From: Actinomycetota bacterium
Lineage (GTDB): Bacteria; Actinomycetota; Actinomycetes; Actinomycetales; Microbacteriaceae
Direction: 5' to 3'
Length of the DNA stretch: 64,000 nt
NCBI GenBank assembly: GCA_018268455.1
Contig: JAFDWM010000291.1
Coordinates: 25,770 to 89,769 of the forward strand
The translations under genes were made by a program, and so were the position numbers. Of this stretch, positions 1 through 7,828 are shown in pieces. The notes beneath the pieces were generated by a model. That model saw nothing but the letters and a program-made list of their open reading frames with translations, had not been told where the DNA came from and made no database searches. Numbering within the stretch: the first letter of the stretch is position 1; each line of letters starts with the position of its first letter.

Positions 1-46
1 AGGGCGCACGGGCGCAGGCGTTGACCCGCACGCGCGGGCAGCGTGC

Positions 47-391
47 TCACTCCTCGGCGTCTTCTGACCCGGCGTCTTCCCGCGCGACGTCGATCCACCC
101 CATCAGCGCAGCGTCGTCGGCGAGGGCCTCGGCGGCGACATCGAGCCAGTTCTCGCTCATCGTGCGCGCTCCCATCACCGCGCGCGAGACACCCGGCTCG
201 ATCAGCAGCGCCGCGGCCCGCTCCGCGACCACACGCACCAGCAGGCGTCCGCCGCGGCGTGATCCGACCAGGATCCTCCCGCCGCTCAGGAACGCTCGGC
301 TGCCGAACATCGCACGCTCCTCGATCTCGGATCCGTCGCCGAGCATCGCCCGGATCCGATCCGCGAGTTCCACCATCGCCGCGTCCGCCAT
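47..391 (-). CDS. TfoX N-terminal-domain-like protein
   Basis: A 114-residue protein resembling the TfoX N-terminal domain family: an early MFGSRAFLSGGRILVG stretch followed by a VRV strand and an acidic C-terminal tail. Family members are small single-domain proteins often of unknown role in actinobacteria, so competence regulation should not be assumed. The start at 391 is preceded by AGAGGAG at a normal distance. It lies 35 nt downstream of uvrB on the same strand and is probably co-transcribed with it. The first 46 bases of the window hold no recognisable gene. Confidence 0.75.
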   Translation of the reverse strand: MADAAMVELADRIRAMLGDGSEIEERAMFGSRAFLSGGRILVGSRRGGRLLVRVVAERAAALLIEPGVSRAVMGARTMSENWLDVAAEALADDAALMGWIDVAREDAGSEDAEE

Positions 392-426
392 GCCGCTCCT
401 CTCGATGCCCGGTCGTGATCCGCGCG

Positions 427-2496
427 TCAGGCGTGCCCGGCGCGCTCCATCGCGCGCAGCTCCTTCTTCAGATCCTGCACTTCGTCGCGCAGTCGCGCCG
501 CGAGCTCGAATTTGAGCTCGCCCGCGGCGGCGAGCATCTGCCCGGACAGGTCGGCGATGGTCTCCTCGAGCTGCTGGGCTCCCTCGGCCGCGATGCCCTC
601 GCGGCGCAGGTTCGGCGTGGGCGACTTGCCGCGCCCCGACTTCGTGCGCTTGGAGAGCAGCTCGGCCGTGTCGGCGCCCTCCCGGGCGAGCACGTCGGTG
701 ATGTCGGCGATGCGTTTGCGCAGCGGCTGCGGATCGATACCGTTCGCGGTGTTGTAGGCGACCTGCTTCTCGCGGCGGCGCTCGGTCTCCTCGATCGCCT
801 TGGCCATCGAGTCGGTCATCGTGTCGGCGTACATGTGCACCTGCCCCGACACGTTGCGCGCGGCGCGTCCGATCGTCTGGATGAGCGATGTTCCGGACCG
901 GAGGAACCCCTCCTTGTCGGCATCGAGGATCGCCACGAGCGAGACCTCGGGAAGGTCGAGGCCCTCACGCAGCAGGTTGATGCCGACGAGCACGTCGTAG
1001 ACGCCGGCTCGCAGTTCGGTGAGCAGCTCGACGCGGCGCAGCGTGTCGACGTCGGAGTGCAGGTAGCGCACCTTCACCCCGTGCTCGCCGAGGAAGTCGG
1101 TGAGCTCCTCGGCCATCTTCTTCGTCAGCGTCGTCACGAGCACACGCTCGTCGCGTTCCACGCGGATCCGGATCTCCTCGAGCAGATCGTCGATCTGCCC
1201 CTTCGACGGTTTCACCACGATCTCCGGGTCTACGAGCCCCGTCGGGCGGATGATCTGCTCGACCACGCCGTCGGCGATGCCCATCTCGTACTTGCCCGGC
1301 GTCGCAGAGAGGTACACGGTCTGGCCGATCCGCTGGGTGAACTCGTCCCAGCGCAGCGGGCGGTTGTCCAGGGCGCTCGGCAGCCGGAAGCCGTGGTCGA
1401 CCAGGGTGCGCTTGCGCGAGGCGTCTCCCTCGTACATCGCGCCGATCTGCGGCACGGTCACGTGCGACTCGTCGATGACGAGCAGGAAGTCGTCCGGGAA
1501 AAAGTCGAGCAGGGTGTGCGGCGGCTCGCCCGGCTCGCGGCCGTCCATGTGCCGCGAGTAGTTCTCGATGCCGCTGCAGAAGCCGAGCTGCTGCAGCATC
1601 TCGAGGTCGAACGAGGTGCGCATGCGCAGCCGCTGCGCCTCAAGCAGCTTGCCCTGCCGCTCGAGCTCGGCGAGCCGGTCGGTGAGCTCGTCCTCGATGG
1701 TTCCGATCGCGCGCTGCACGACATCGGATCCGGCGACGTAGTGCGACGCCGGGAAGATCGGCACGGAGTCGAGGCGGGCGATGACCTCGCCGGTGAGCGG
1801 ATGCAGCGAGTAGAGCGCCTCGATCTCGTCGCCGAACAGCTCGATGCGGATCGCGTGCTCCTCGTAGACCGGGATGATCTCGATCGTGTCGCCGCGCACC
1901 CGGAAGTTGCCGCGGGAGAAGTCCACGTCGTTGCGGTTGTACTGCATGGCGATGAACTGCCGGATGAGGGCGTCGCGGTCGTACCGCTCGCCCACCTGCA
2001 GCGCGACCATGGCGCGCAGGTACTCCTCCGGCGCGCCGAGGCCGTAGATGCACGACACGGTCGACACCACGACGACGTCGCGCCGGCTCAGCAGCGAATT
2101 GGTCGTGGAGTGCCGCAGCCGTTCGACCTCGGCGTTGACCGAGGAGTCCTTCTCGATGAAGGTGTCGGTCTGCGGCACGTACGCCTCGGGCTGGTAGTAG
2201 TCGTAATACGAGACGAAGTACTCCACCGCGTTGTTCGGCATGAGGTCGCGGAACTCGTTGGCCAGCTGCGCGGCGAGCGTCTTATTGTGCGCGAGCACGA
2301 GCGTCGGCCGCTGCACCTGCTCGATGAGCCAGGCCGTGGTCGCCGACTTGCCCGTACCGGTGGCACCCAGCAGTACGACGTCGGTCTCGCCCGCGTTGAT
2401 CCGGGCCGCGAGTTCGGCGATCGCCTGCGGCTGATCACCGGCCGGCGCGTACTCGCTGACGACTTCGAACGGCCGGACCGAGCGCGTGGGTTGCAT
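427..2496 (-). CDS. uvrB: UvrABC system protein B
   Basis: A 689-residue DNA-damage recognition helicase of nucleotide excision repair. It receives DNA from UvrA, verifies the lesion with its beta-hairpin and recruits UvrC. The Walker A motif GATGTGKS is at residues 44-51, the tyrosine-rich hairpin [12 protein letters not shown] is near 95-106, DESH (motif II) is near 343, and a [11 protein letters not shown] helicase segment follows. The C-terminal UVR domain that contacts UvrC lies near 645-680. Length is typical. The start at 2496 has AAGGG close by, and a TAGTGT box 6 nt upstream suggests a leaderless or very short-leader transcript. A strong terminator just upstream insulates it from the Tat-protein gene. 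Confidence 0.97.
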   Translation of the reverse strand: MQPTRSVRPFEVVSEYAPAGDQPQAIAELAARINAGETDVVLLGATGTGKSATTAWLIEQVQRPTLVLAHNKTLAAQLANEFRDLMPNNAVEYFVSYYDYYQPEAYVPQTDTFIEKDSSVNAEVERLRHSTTNSLLSRRDVVVVSTVSCIYGLGAPEEYLRAMVALQVGERYDRDALIRQFIAMQYNRNDVDFSRGNFRVRGDTIEIIPVYEEHAIRIELFGDEIEALYSLHPLTGEVIARLDSVPIFPASHYVAGSDVVQRAIGTIEDELTDRLAELERQGKLLEAQRLRMRTSFDLEMLQQLGFCSGIENYSRHMDGREPGEPPHTLLDFFPDDFLLVIDESHVTVPQIGAMYEGDASRKRTLVDHGFRLPSALDNRPLRWDEFTQRIGQTVYLSATPGKYEMGIADGVVEQIIRPTGLVDPEIVVKPSKGQIDDLLEEIRIRVERDERVLVTTLTKKMAEELTDFLGEHGVKVRYLHSDVDTLRRVELLTELRAGVYDVLVGINLLREGLDLPEVSLVAILDADKEGFLRSGTSLIQTIGRAARNVSGQVHMYADTMTDSMAKAIEETERRREKQVAYNTANGIDPQPLRKRIADITDVLAREGADTAELLSKRTKSGRGKSPTPNLRREGIAAEGAQQLEETIADLSGQMLAAAGELKFELAARLRDEVQDLKKELRAMERAGHA

Positions 2497-2502
2497 CCCT
2501 TA

Positions 2503-2508
2503 ACACTA
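2503..2508 (-). promoter_or_regulatory. -10 box of uvrB (TAGTGT)
   Basis: TAGTGT on the minus strand ends 6 nt before the uvrB ATG. This is the leaderless spacing seen at many genes of this window. It abuts the preceding terminator stem. Confidence 0.45.
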
Positions 2509-2545
2509 CGAGGGGCCTCCGACGTTGGCGTCGGAGGCCCCTCGT
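2508..2545 (-). terminator. Rho-independent terminator of the Tat-protein gene
   Basis: A perfect 16-bp inverted repeat (arms 2508-2523 and 2530-2545) with a 6-nt loop, 18 nt past the stop of the 2564-3199 gene. The stem is GC-rich. The minus-strand continuation is only moderately T-rich, as is usual in actinobacteria. Confidence 0.85.
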
Positions 2546-2563
2546 GGGATCGGATACTGCAGG

Positions 2564-3199
2564 TCAGTAGGTGGGGAGGCCGCTCGGACGCCCATCCGGG
2601 CAAATGCCATCGACAGCTCCAACGATGCGACGAGGGCCGATTGGCGTCGAGCCGAAGGTCGGCGAGCAGGGCGTGTCGTCAATGAGTCGGGCAACCCGGA
2701 AGGTCCCGTCCGTGCTCTCAGCATGCCCGTCGACGATGATCGACCCCGCTTCGGGCGTCGGGGTCGCACCGCTGTACGACAAGTTGATCGCCTGGAACCG
2801 GAACGCTCCCTGGCCGCACCCGTACGATGTCGCCTTCGCCGTCAGCACGATCTTGGTCGGAGTCGATGCTTTGTCGACGGTCCAGTAGCCGCTCTCGGTG
2901 ACCTGACCGAAGGCGAAGTCAGAGTGTGAACCGACGTACGAGACAGTGATCGTTGCAGTGAACTCCTTGCCGTACCACGGCGCTTGCGCGCCAACATAGG
3001 GGGTCGCGCATTTGACGAAGATGCCACTCATCACCGTCGACTGCTCGAAGATGCCGATCGAGGACTCGTGGAATTCTCCGACGACCGCCGGGCTCGCACT
3101 CGCCATAGGCGCGGCGACCGCGGCAGCAACGATGGGCACCGACCATACTGCGCCCTTGACGAGGGTGCGGCGCGAGAGTCCGCTCTTGACGTCGGTCAT
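2564..3199 (-). CDS. Tat-exported protein of unknown function
   Basis: A 211-residue protein. The start at 3199 was chosen because it places a twin-arginine motif (SRRTLVKG, residues 9-16) next to an alanine-rich hydrophobic segment with likely AxA cleavage near residue 35. An upstream extension to 3301 would bury this signal. The mature part is rich in Ser, Thr and Gly with four cysteines (in KCATP, YGCGQG, TPCSP and GICPD), which could form two disulfides outside the cell. The pattern suggests a beta-rich secreted or surface domain. I do not recognise the family. It is a monocistron bounded by a strong terminator, with a palindrome-rich promoter region upstream. Confidence 0.75.
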   Translation of the reverse strand: MTDVKSGLSRRTLVKGAVWSVPIVAAAVAAPMASASPAVVGEFHESSIGIFEQSTVMSGIFVKCATPYVGAQAPWYGKEFTATITVSYVGSHSDFAFGQVTESGYWTVDKASTPTKIVLTAKATSYGCGQGAFRFQAINLSYSGATPTPEAGSIIVDGHAESTDGTFRVARLIDDTPCSPTFGSTPIGPRRIVGAVDGICPDGRPSGLPTY

Positions 3200-3402
3200 A
3201 GATGTTGCACTCCAGATATCGGTTGAGCGTGTGGCTCGGAGACCAAGATCGCGCGCGTCGCAGGTTCGACGTTCACGACGGAGACGCAGCGCGTCCGGCA
3301 CTCAGATTCCCCAGCGCGTCCCCGTCGGTCCCCACAGTGCTTCCCCGCACTGCCCCAACAGGCAACGTATATGATCCCCAGGGATAATGCAACCGTCTAA
3401 AC

Positions 3403-3424
3403 AAACTGTCCGATCGGTCAGTTT
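3403..3424. promoter_or_regulatory. TetR-type operator-like palindrome
   Basis: Outer arms AAACTG (3403-3408) and CAGTTT (3419-3424) flank a central CCGATCGG (3410-3417), with one mismatched pair at 3409/3418. This shape, CTGnCCGATCGGnCAG, resembles known TetR-family operators. No regulator gene is adjacent, so the cognate protein is unknown. Confidence 0.5.
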
Positions 3425-3462
3425 CTCCGCGCGTTGAATCTCCTTTCGCCCTGATCCGACGC

Positions 3463-3477
3463 GATATGTGGCATATC
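3463..3477. promoter_or_regulatory. Inverted repeat GATATG-TGG-CATATC near the -35 of the DUF4126 gene
   Basis: Perfect 6-bp arms (3463-3468 and 3472-3477) with a 3-nt centre. It overlaps the expected -35 position for the -10 box at 3491-3496, so it could be a repressor site. Confidence 0.35.
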
Positions 3478-3490
3478 ACCCGCCGTGGCC

Positions 3491-3496
3491 TACAGT
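3491..3496 (+). promoter_or_regulatory. -10 box TACAGT, leaderless start of the DUF4126 gene
   Basis: TACAGT ends 6 nt before GTG 3503. It decides the start: an alternative in-frame GTG at 3485 would lie upstream of the -10 box. Confidence 0.55.
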
Positions 3497-3502
3497 GGGG
3501 TC

Positions 3503-4123
3503 GTGATCGAGTTCGTCATCGGATCCAGCCTCGCCGCCGCAGCCGGCCTGAACGCATGGATGCCGCTGTTCCTGCTCGGCCTCGCCGCGCGGCTGCTGCC
3601 CGCGGTGTCGCTGCCTGCGGGATGGTCGTGGCTGAGCAGCGACCTCGCGCTCTGGATCATCGGGATCCTGCTGGTGTGGGAGATCGTCGCCGACAAGATC
3701 CCTGCTCTCGACTCGATCAACGACATCGTGCACAGCGTCATCCGCCCCGCCGCCGGCGGCATCGCGTTCGGCGCGGGCTCGAGTGCGCAGACCGTCGCCG
3801 TCGACGACCCGAGCTCGTTCTTCTCACAGAACACCTGGATCCCGATCGTCGCGGGGATCCTCATTGCGCTGGCCGTGCACGCGGTCAAGGCCACCGGACG
3901 CGTCGCCGCCAACGCCGCGACCGCCGGGATCGCCGCCCCCGTGCTGAGCACGACGGAGGACGTCGCGTCCTTCGCGCTCAGTGTCGCCGCGATCGTGATC
4001 CCGATACTCGCCGCCGTGCTGCTCCTCGCGTTGATCGTGGCCGTGATCGTCGTCGTGCGCCGCGTGCGGCGTCGGCGCCCGCGTGCGCCGGCCGGCCCGC
4101 GGGCCGGCGGAGCCGACGCCTGA
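3503..4123 (+). CDS. DUF4126 family membrane protein
   Basis: A 206-residue integral membrane protein matching the DUF4126 pattern: an N-terminal SLAAAAGLNAWMPLFLLGL segment, several hydrophobic helices (about five) and a basic C-terminal tail (RRVRRRRPRAP). The function of the family is unknown; small-solute transport or a structural role is conceivable but not shown. The GTG at 3503 is chosen from the TACAGT box 6 nt upstream. The gene converges on coaE, with 23 nt between the stop codons. An 18-bp GC palindrome (4091-4108) inside its 3' end may serve as a terminator. Confidence 0.75.
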   Translation: MIEFVIGSSLAAAAGLNAWMPLFLLGLAARLLPAVSLPAGWSWLSSDLALWIIGILLVWEIVADKIPALDSINDIVHSVIRPAAGGIAFGAGSSAQTVAVDDPSSFFSQNTWIPIVAGILIALAVHAVKATGRVAANAATAGIAAPVLSTTEDVASFALSVAAIVIPILAAVLLLALIVAVIVVVRRVRRRRPRAPAGPRAGGADA

Positions 4124-4146
4124 CCGTCACCGGTCGCGCCGTGTCC

Positions 4147-4755
4147 TCACCGGCGCCGCGCGGTGCGCAGCCGCGGCCACAGCTCGTCGGTCTGGCGGAT
4201 CGTATCGGCAAGCGCCCCCGAGGTGTCGATGACCACATCCGCGATCGCGCGGCGCTGCTCATCAGGCACCTGCGATCGGATGCGCGCTCGCGCGTCGGCA
4301 CGATCCAGGCCGCGGTTCTGCACCAGCCTCTCCTCTCGCACATCGGCGGGAGCGTCGGCGACGACGATGAGATCCCACGGGTCGTCCACGCGCGCCTCCA
4401 CCAGCAGCGGAACGTCGTAGACGACCACCGCCGCGGGGTCGGCCGCCAGCGCTTCGGCGAAGCGGCGCCGCGACTCCGATCCGACGGCCGGGTGCACGAT
4501 GGCGTTGAGCCGGGCGAGCGCCTCCGGATCACCGAACACGCGGCTTCCCAGCCGTGAGCGATCGAGTGCGCCGTCCTGCTGGATCATCTCGGCGCCGAAC
4601 TCCTCGGCGATCCGCGCGAGCACCGGTGAGCCTGGGGCCTGCACGTCGCGTACGATCCGATCGGCGTCGATCACGACCGCACCGAGCTCGGAGAGCCGGG
4701 CCGCGATGGTCGACTTGCCCGACGCGATGCCGCCGGTGAGTGCGATGAGGGGCAT
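4147..4755 (-). CDS. coaE: Dephospho-CoA kinase
   Basis: A 202-residue cytosolic kinase that phosphorylates the 3'-hydroxyl of dephospho-CoA, the last step of CoA synthesis. The P-loop GGIASGKST is at residues 8-16, followed by the DADRIVRDVQAPGSP substrate region and a VDDPWDL lid segment. The start at 4755 gives the canonical MPLIALTGG N-terminus and has a GAGACT -10-like box 6 nt upstream. A nine-residue longer version from 4782 is less likely. Length is standard. It is followed by the convergent DUF4126 gene. Confidence 0.95.
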   Translation of the reverse strand: MPLIALTGGIASGKSTIAARLSELGAVVIDADRIVRDVQAPGSPVLARIAEEFGAEMIQQDGALDRSRLGSRVFGDPEALARLNAIVHPAVGSESRRRFAEALAADPAAVVVYDVPLLVEARVDDPWDLIVVADAPADVREERLVQNRGLDRADARARIRSQVPDEQRRAIADVVIDTSGALADTIRQTDELWPRLRTARRR

Positions 4756-4761
4756 GGAGCC

Positions 4762-4767
4762 AGTCTC
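4762..4767 (-). promoter_or_regulatory. -10-like box of coaE (GAGACT)
   Basis: GAGACT ends 6 nt before the coaE ATG. It is a weaker variant of the TAGACT boxes elsewhere in the window, at the same leaderless spacing. Confidence 0.4.
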
Positions 4768-4807
4768 GCACGCGCCCGTCACGGCGATGCTCCTGCAGAG
4801 TGCCCGC

Positions 4808-6019
4808 TCAGAGCCGGGAGGGATCCGCCTCCCGCAGCGCCAGGGCCGCCGCGATCGCCGCCATCGCGCACATCCCGATCACGATCGCCGCGAACCAGAC
4901 CCAGCCCCACGCACCGAAGACGAGGCCGAGCGCCCAGCCGAACAGACTCGAACCCGCGTAGTACGCGAAGTAGTACAGAGACGAGGCCTGCGCGCGGCTC
5001 TCGGCGCCCGCGGCGACCGGTGTCCATCCGGACGCCACGGCGTGCGCCCCGAAGAACCCGGCGGTGAACAGCAGCAGTCCGCCCAGCACCACGACGGTGC
5101 TCGGCACCAGCATGAGCACCGCGCCGGCGGCCATCACCGCGATCGCGCCGAGCAGCACCGGATACCGCCCCGCGCGCGAAGCCAGCACGCCCGCCCACGG
5201 CGACGACGCGGTACCCGCCAGGTAGGCGAGGAACAGCAGCGTCACGAACCAGGCCGGCAGCGCGAACGGCGCAGCGGCGAGATGGAAGCCCAGGTAGTTG
5301 TACACGGCGACGAACGCGCCCATCAGCAGGAACGCCTGCGCATACAGCGCCAGCTGCCGCGGGGTGCGCAGGAGCCCGCCCAGGCGCGCCACCACGCTCG
5401 CTCCCCCGGACTCTCGCCGCGTCACCGGCACGAACCCCTGAGATCGCGGGGCCAGCCAGAGGAAGAGCACCGCAGCGATGGCGCAGAGCCCCGTCGCCGC
5501 CCACACCCCCACCCGCCAACCGGCCGCTTCGGCGACCAGACCGGCGACGATGCGTCCGGCGAGGCCTCCGACGGTCGTTCCGGCGATGTAGCTGCCGGCC
5601 GCCGCCGCCGCGTGGCGCGGCCCGACTTCCTCGGCGAGATACGCGAGCGCGACGGCCGGCACGGCGCCGAGCGCGACGCCCTCGGCGCAGCGCAGGACGA
5701 GCAGCACCATGATGTCGCCGCTGAGCGGCGCGAGCAGGCCCAGCACGGTCGCCGTGATCACGCCGAGCGCCATCGCCGGCACCCGTCCGATGCGATCGGC
5801 GACGATCGACCAGCCGATGACCGATGCCGCGAGTCCCAGCGTCGCGGCGGACACGCTGAGCGCGGCGGTCGCCGGAGGCACCGCAAGATCCTGCGCGAGC
5901 TGCGGCAGCACGGCCTGCGGAGCGTACAGCTGCGCGAAGGTCGCGATGCCGGCGAAGAACAGTCCGACGATGAGCCGCCGGTACGCCGAGGTGCCCGGCG
6001 CGTGCCCGGTGAAGCTCAT
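4808..6019 (-). CDS. MFS transporter (YnfM-like efflux type)
   Basis: A 403-residue major facilitator protein with about twelve hydrophobic helices and the inter-helix motif DRIGRVPAM after TM2, expected in the cytoplasmic membrane as a proton-coupled exporter. The pattern resembles the YnfM/AraJ-like drug and sugar efflux branch; the substrate is unknown. The ATG at 6019 is preferred over GTG 6052 because it overlaps by ATGA the stop of a 19-codon upstream ORF, implying translational coupling. coaE follows 52 nt downstream. Confidence 0.85.
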   Translation of the reverse strand: MSFTGHAPGTSAYRRLIVGLFFAGIATFAQLYAPQAVLPQLAQDLAVPPATAALSVSAATLGLAASVIGWSIVADRIGRVPAMALGVITATVLGLLAPLSGDIMVLLVLRCAEGVALGAVPAVALAYLAEEVGPRHAAAAAGSYIAGTTVGGLAGRIVAGLVAEAAGWRVGVWAATGLCAIAAVLFLWLAPRSQGFVPVTRRESGGASVVARLGGLLRTPRQLALYAQAFLLMGAFVAVYNYLGFHLAAAPFALPAWFVTLLFLAYLAGTASSPWAGVLASRAGRYPVLLGAIAVMAAGAVLMLVPSTVVVLGGLLLFTAGFFGAHAVASGWTPVAAGAESRAQASSLYYFAYYAGSSLFGWALGLVFGAWGWVWFAAIVIGMCAMAAIAAALALREADPSRL

Positions 6020-6075
6020 GGGATCCGGATCCGCATGCGTGCGGCGCCGCACAGACGCAGCACGACGGGATCCAT
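6016..6075 (-). CDS. 19-residue upstream ORF / leader peptide before the MFS gene
   Basis: A short ORF encoding MDPVVLRLCGAARMRIRIP. Its TGA overlaps the MFS start codon by four bases. A GAGGAT box ends 7 nt before its ATG, so it could be translated as a leaderless message. The L-R-L-C-x-A-R core recalls cysteine-containing leader peptides of actinobacterial attenuation systems, but that resemblance is short. It may simply couple ribosomes onto the transporter gene. Confidence 0.5.
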   Translation of the reverse strand: MDPVVLRLCGAARMRIRIP

Positions 6076-6082
6076 GTCGTCC

Positions 6083-6088
6083 ATCCTC
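6083..6088 (-). promoter_or_regulatory. -10-like box GAGGAT of the uORF-MFS transcript
   Basis: GAGGAT lies 7 nt upstream of the ATG of the 19-codon ORF, the leaderless spacing common in this window. The first base deviates from TANNNT. Confidence 0.35.
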
Positions 6089-6132
6089 ACACGTGCACCC
6101 TGGCCGCCGCGCCCGGTCACCGGCGCAGACAC

Positions 6133-6168
6133 GGAACGGGCCGCCACCCGAAGGTGACGGCCCGTTCC
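6133..6168 (-). terminator. Terminator of rpsA
   Basis: An 11-bp stem (6133-6143 with 6158-6168) continued, after one mismatch, by a 4-bp stem with a CGAA tetraloop. It begins 14 nt past the rpsA stop codon. Confidence 0.85.
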
Positions 6169-6181
6169 GATGAGGCGATGC

Positions 6182-7642
6182 TTACGCGTTGCCGCCCGAG
6201 AGCTTCTCGCGCAGAGCCGCGAGAGCCTCGTCGTCGGCCAGCGTGCCGGCGCCGGCGGAGTCGCTCGAGAACGACTGCGCACCCGCACCGAACTCGTCGC
6301 CCGCGGCGGCCTCGGCCTCGGCGGCCTTGATGACCTGAGCCTTGTGCGCCTCCCAGCGAGCCTGGGCAGCCGCGTACTCCTGCTCCCATGCCTCGCGCTG
6401 GGCGTCGAAGCCGTCCTTCCAGGCACCGGTCTCGGCGTCGAAGCCCTCCGGGTACTTGTACTCGCCGTTCTCGTCGTACTCGGCGAGCATGCCGTACAGG
6501 GCCGGGTCGAACTCGGTGCCGTACGGGTCGACCGACTCGTTGGCCTGCTTGAGCGAGAGCGAGATGCGGCGACGCTCGAGGTCGATGTCGATGACCTTGA
6601 CGAAGACCTCTTCGCCCACCGAGACGACCTGCTCGGCCAGCTCGACGTGCTTGCTGGAGAGCTCCGAGATGTGCACGAGGCCCTCGATGCCGTCCGCGAC
6701 GCGCACGAAGGCACCGAACGGGACGAGCTTGGTGACCTTGCCCGGGGTGACCTGGCCGATGGCGTGGGTGCGGGCGAAGACCTGCCACGGGTCCTCCTGC
6801 GTCGCCTTCAGCGACAGGGAGACGCGCTCGCGGTCGAGGTCGACCTCGAGGATCTCGACGGTGACCTCCTGGCCCACCTCGACGACCTCGGAGGCGTGCT
6901 CGATGTGCTTCCAGGACAGCTCGGAGACGTGCACGAGGCCGTCCACGCCGCCCAGGTCGACGAACGCACCGAAGTTGACGATCGACGAGACGACGCCCTT
7001 GCGCACCTGACCCTTGTGCAGGTTGTTGAGGAACGTGGTGCGCGACTCGGACTGCGTCTGCTCGAGCAGGGCGCGGCGGGAGAGCACGACGTTGTTGCGG
7101 TTCTTGTCGAGCTCGAGGATCTTGGCCTCGAGCTCCTGACCGAGGTACGGCGTGAGGTCGCGGACGCGGCGCAGCTCGATGAGCGAGGCCGGCAGGAAGC
7201 CACGCAGGCCGATGTCGACGATGAGTCCACCCTTGACGACCTCGATGACCTGACCGGTGACGACGCCGTCGTTCTCCTTGATCTTCTCGACATCGCCCCA
7301 GGCGCGCTCGTACTGCGCACGCTTCTTGGACAGGATCAGACGGCCTTCCTTGTCCTCCTTCTGGAGAACGAGGGCCTCGACCTGGTCGCCGACGGAGACG
7401 ACCTCGTTGGGGTCGACGTCGTGCTTGATGCTCAGCTCGCGCGAGGGGATGACACCCTCGGTCTTGTAGCCGACGTCGAGCAGAACCTCGTCGCGGTCGA
7501 TCTTGACGATCGTGCCCTCGATGATGTCGCCGTCGTTGAAGAACTTCAGGGTCTTCTCGACCGCAGCCAGGAAGTCCTCGGCAGATCCGATGTCATTGAT
7601 CGCGACCTGCTTGGTGGCCGGGGCGGCCGTTGCGGTAGTCAT
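6182..7642 (-). CDS. rpsA: 30S ribosomal protein S1
   Basis: A 486-residue RNA-binding ribosomal protein. Four consecutive S1/OB repeats start near residues 36, 120, 205 and 290 (seen as GDIIEGTIVKIDRDEVLLDVG, GVVTGQVIEVVKGGLIVDIG, RKGVVSSIVNFGAFVDLGG and GQVTPGKVTKLVPFGAFV). An acidic, alanine-rich C-terminal tail follows, as in other actinobacterial S1 proteins. The start at 7642 has AAGGAC about 10 nt upstream; the longer reading to 7681 adds an unconserved leader. A small hairpin (CCCTGC/GCAGGG, 7688-7702) lies in the probable 5' untranslated region. It is a monocistron with its own terminator. Confidence 0.96.
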   Translation of the reverse strand: MTTATAAPATKQVAINDIGSAEDFLAAVEKTLKFFNDGDIIEGTIVKIDRDEVLLDVGYKTEGVIPSRELSIKHDVDPNEVVSVGDQVEALVLQKEDKEGRLILSKKRAQYERAWGDVEKIKENDGVVTGQVIEVVKGGLIVDIGLRGFLPASLIELRRVRDLTPYLGQELEAKILELDKNRNNVVLSRRALLEQTQSESRTTFLNNLHKGQVRKGVVSSIVNFGAFVDLGGVDGLVHVSELSWKHIEHASEVVEVGQEVTVEILEVDLDRERVSLSLKATQEDPWQVFARTHAIGQVTPGKVTKLVPFGAFVRVADGIEGLVHISELSSKHVELAEQVVSVGEEVFVKVIDIDLERRRISLSLKQANESVDPYGTEFDPALYGMLAEYDENGEYKYPEGFDAETGAWKDGFDAQREAWEQEYAAAQARWEAHKAQVIKAAEAEAAAGDEFGAGAQSFSSDSAGAGTLADDEALAALREKLSGGNA

Positions 7643-7816
7643 GTAGTGGGTTGTCCTTGTTGATGGATACTCGGGCCGCATCGCGGGCCCTGCAGAGCAG
7701 GGACAGGATCGCGGGCGGCGAATTGAATGGATTGTGTGTCACGCACGCGGAAGAGACCCCACGGGTGACGCTTCATGCTATCAGGTCTGCGCTCCGCTCC
7801 GGAACCTCGCTGCTGG

Positions 7817-7822
7817 CAGACT
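7817..7822 (+). promoter_or_regulatory. -10 box CAGACT of the exonuclease gene
   Basis: CAGACT ends 6 nt before ATG 7829. It supports the short start rather than an ATG 54 nt upstream. Confidence 0.5.
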
Positions 7823-7828
7823 GTCGGC

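Larger units (their letters stand above)
3200..3502. other. Divergent intergenic region with two operator-like palindromes
   Basis: About 300 bases between the Tat-protein gene (-) and the DUF4126 gene (+). No ORF here looks real. It holds an AT-richer patch (3367-3410), a 22-bp near-palindrome at 3403-3424 and a smaller palindrome at 3463-3477, all placed to control the two divergent genes. Confidence 0.6.

Noticed and set aside
43-2685. Plus-strand ORF of 880 codons opposite uvrB
   Set aside because: It is the complement of a clear uvrB gene, is low in recognisable motifs and rich in Arg/His, as expected of a shadow frame in high-GC DNA.
4091-4108. 18-bp GC palindrome in the 3' end of the DUF4126 gene
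   Set aside because: It encodes Pro/Ala/Gly-rich tail residues and lies before the stop codon; not reported as a terminator in its own right.
7643-7681. Longer rpsA start
   Set aside because: It would add 13 unconserved residues and swallow the ribosome-binding site; ATG 7642 gives the usual S1 N-terminus.
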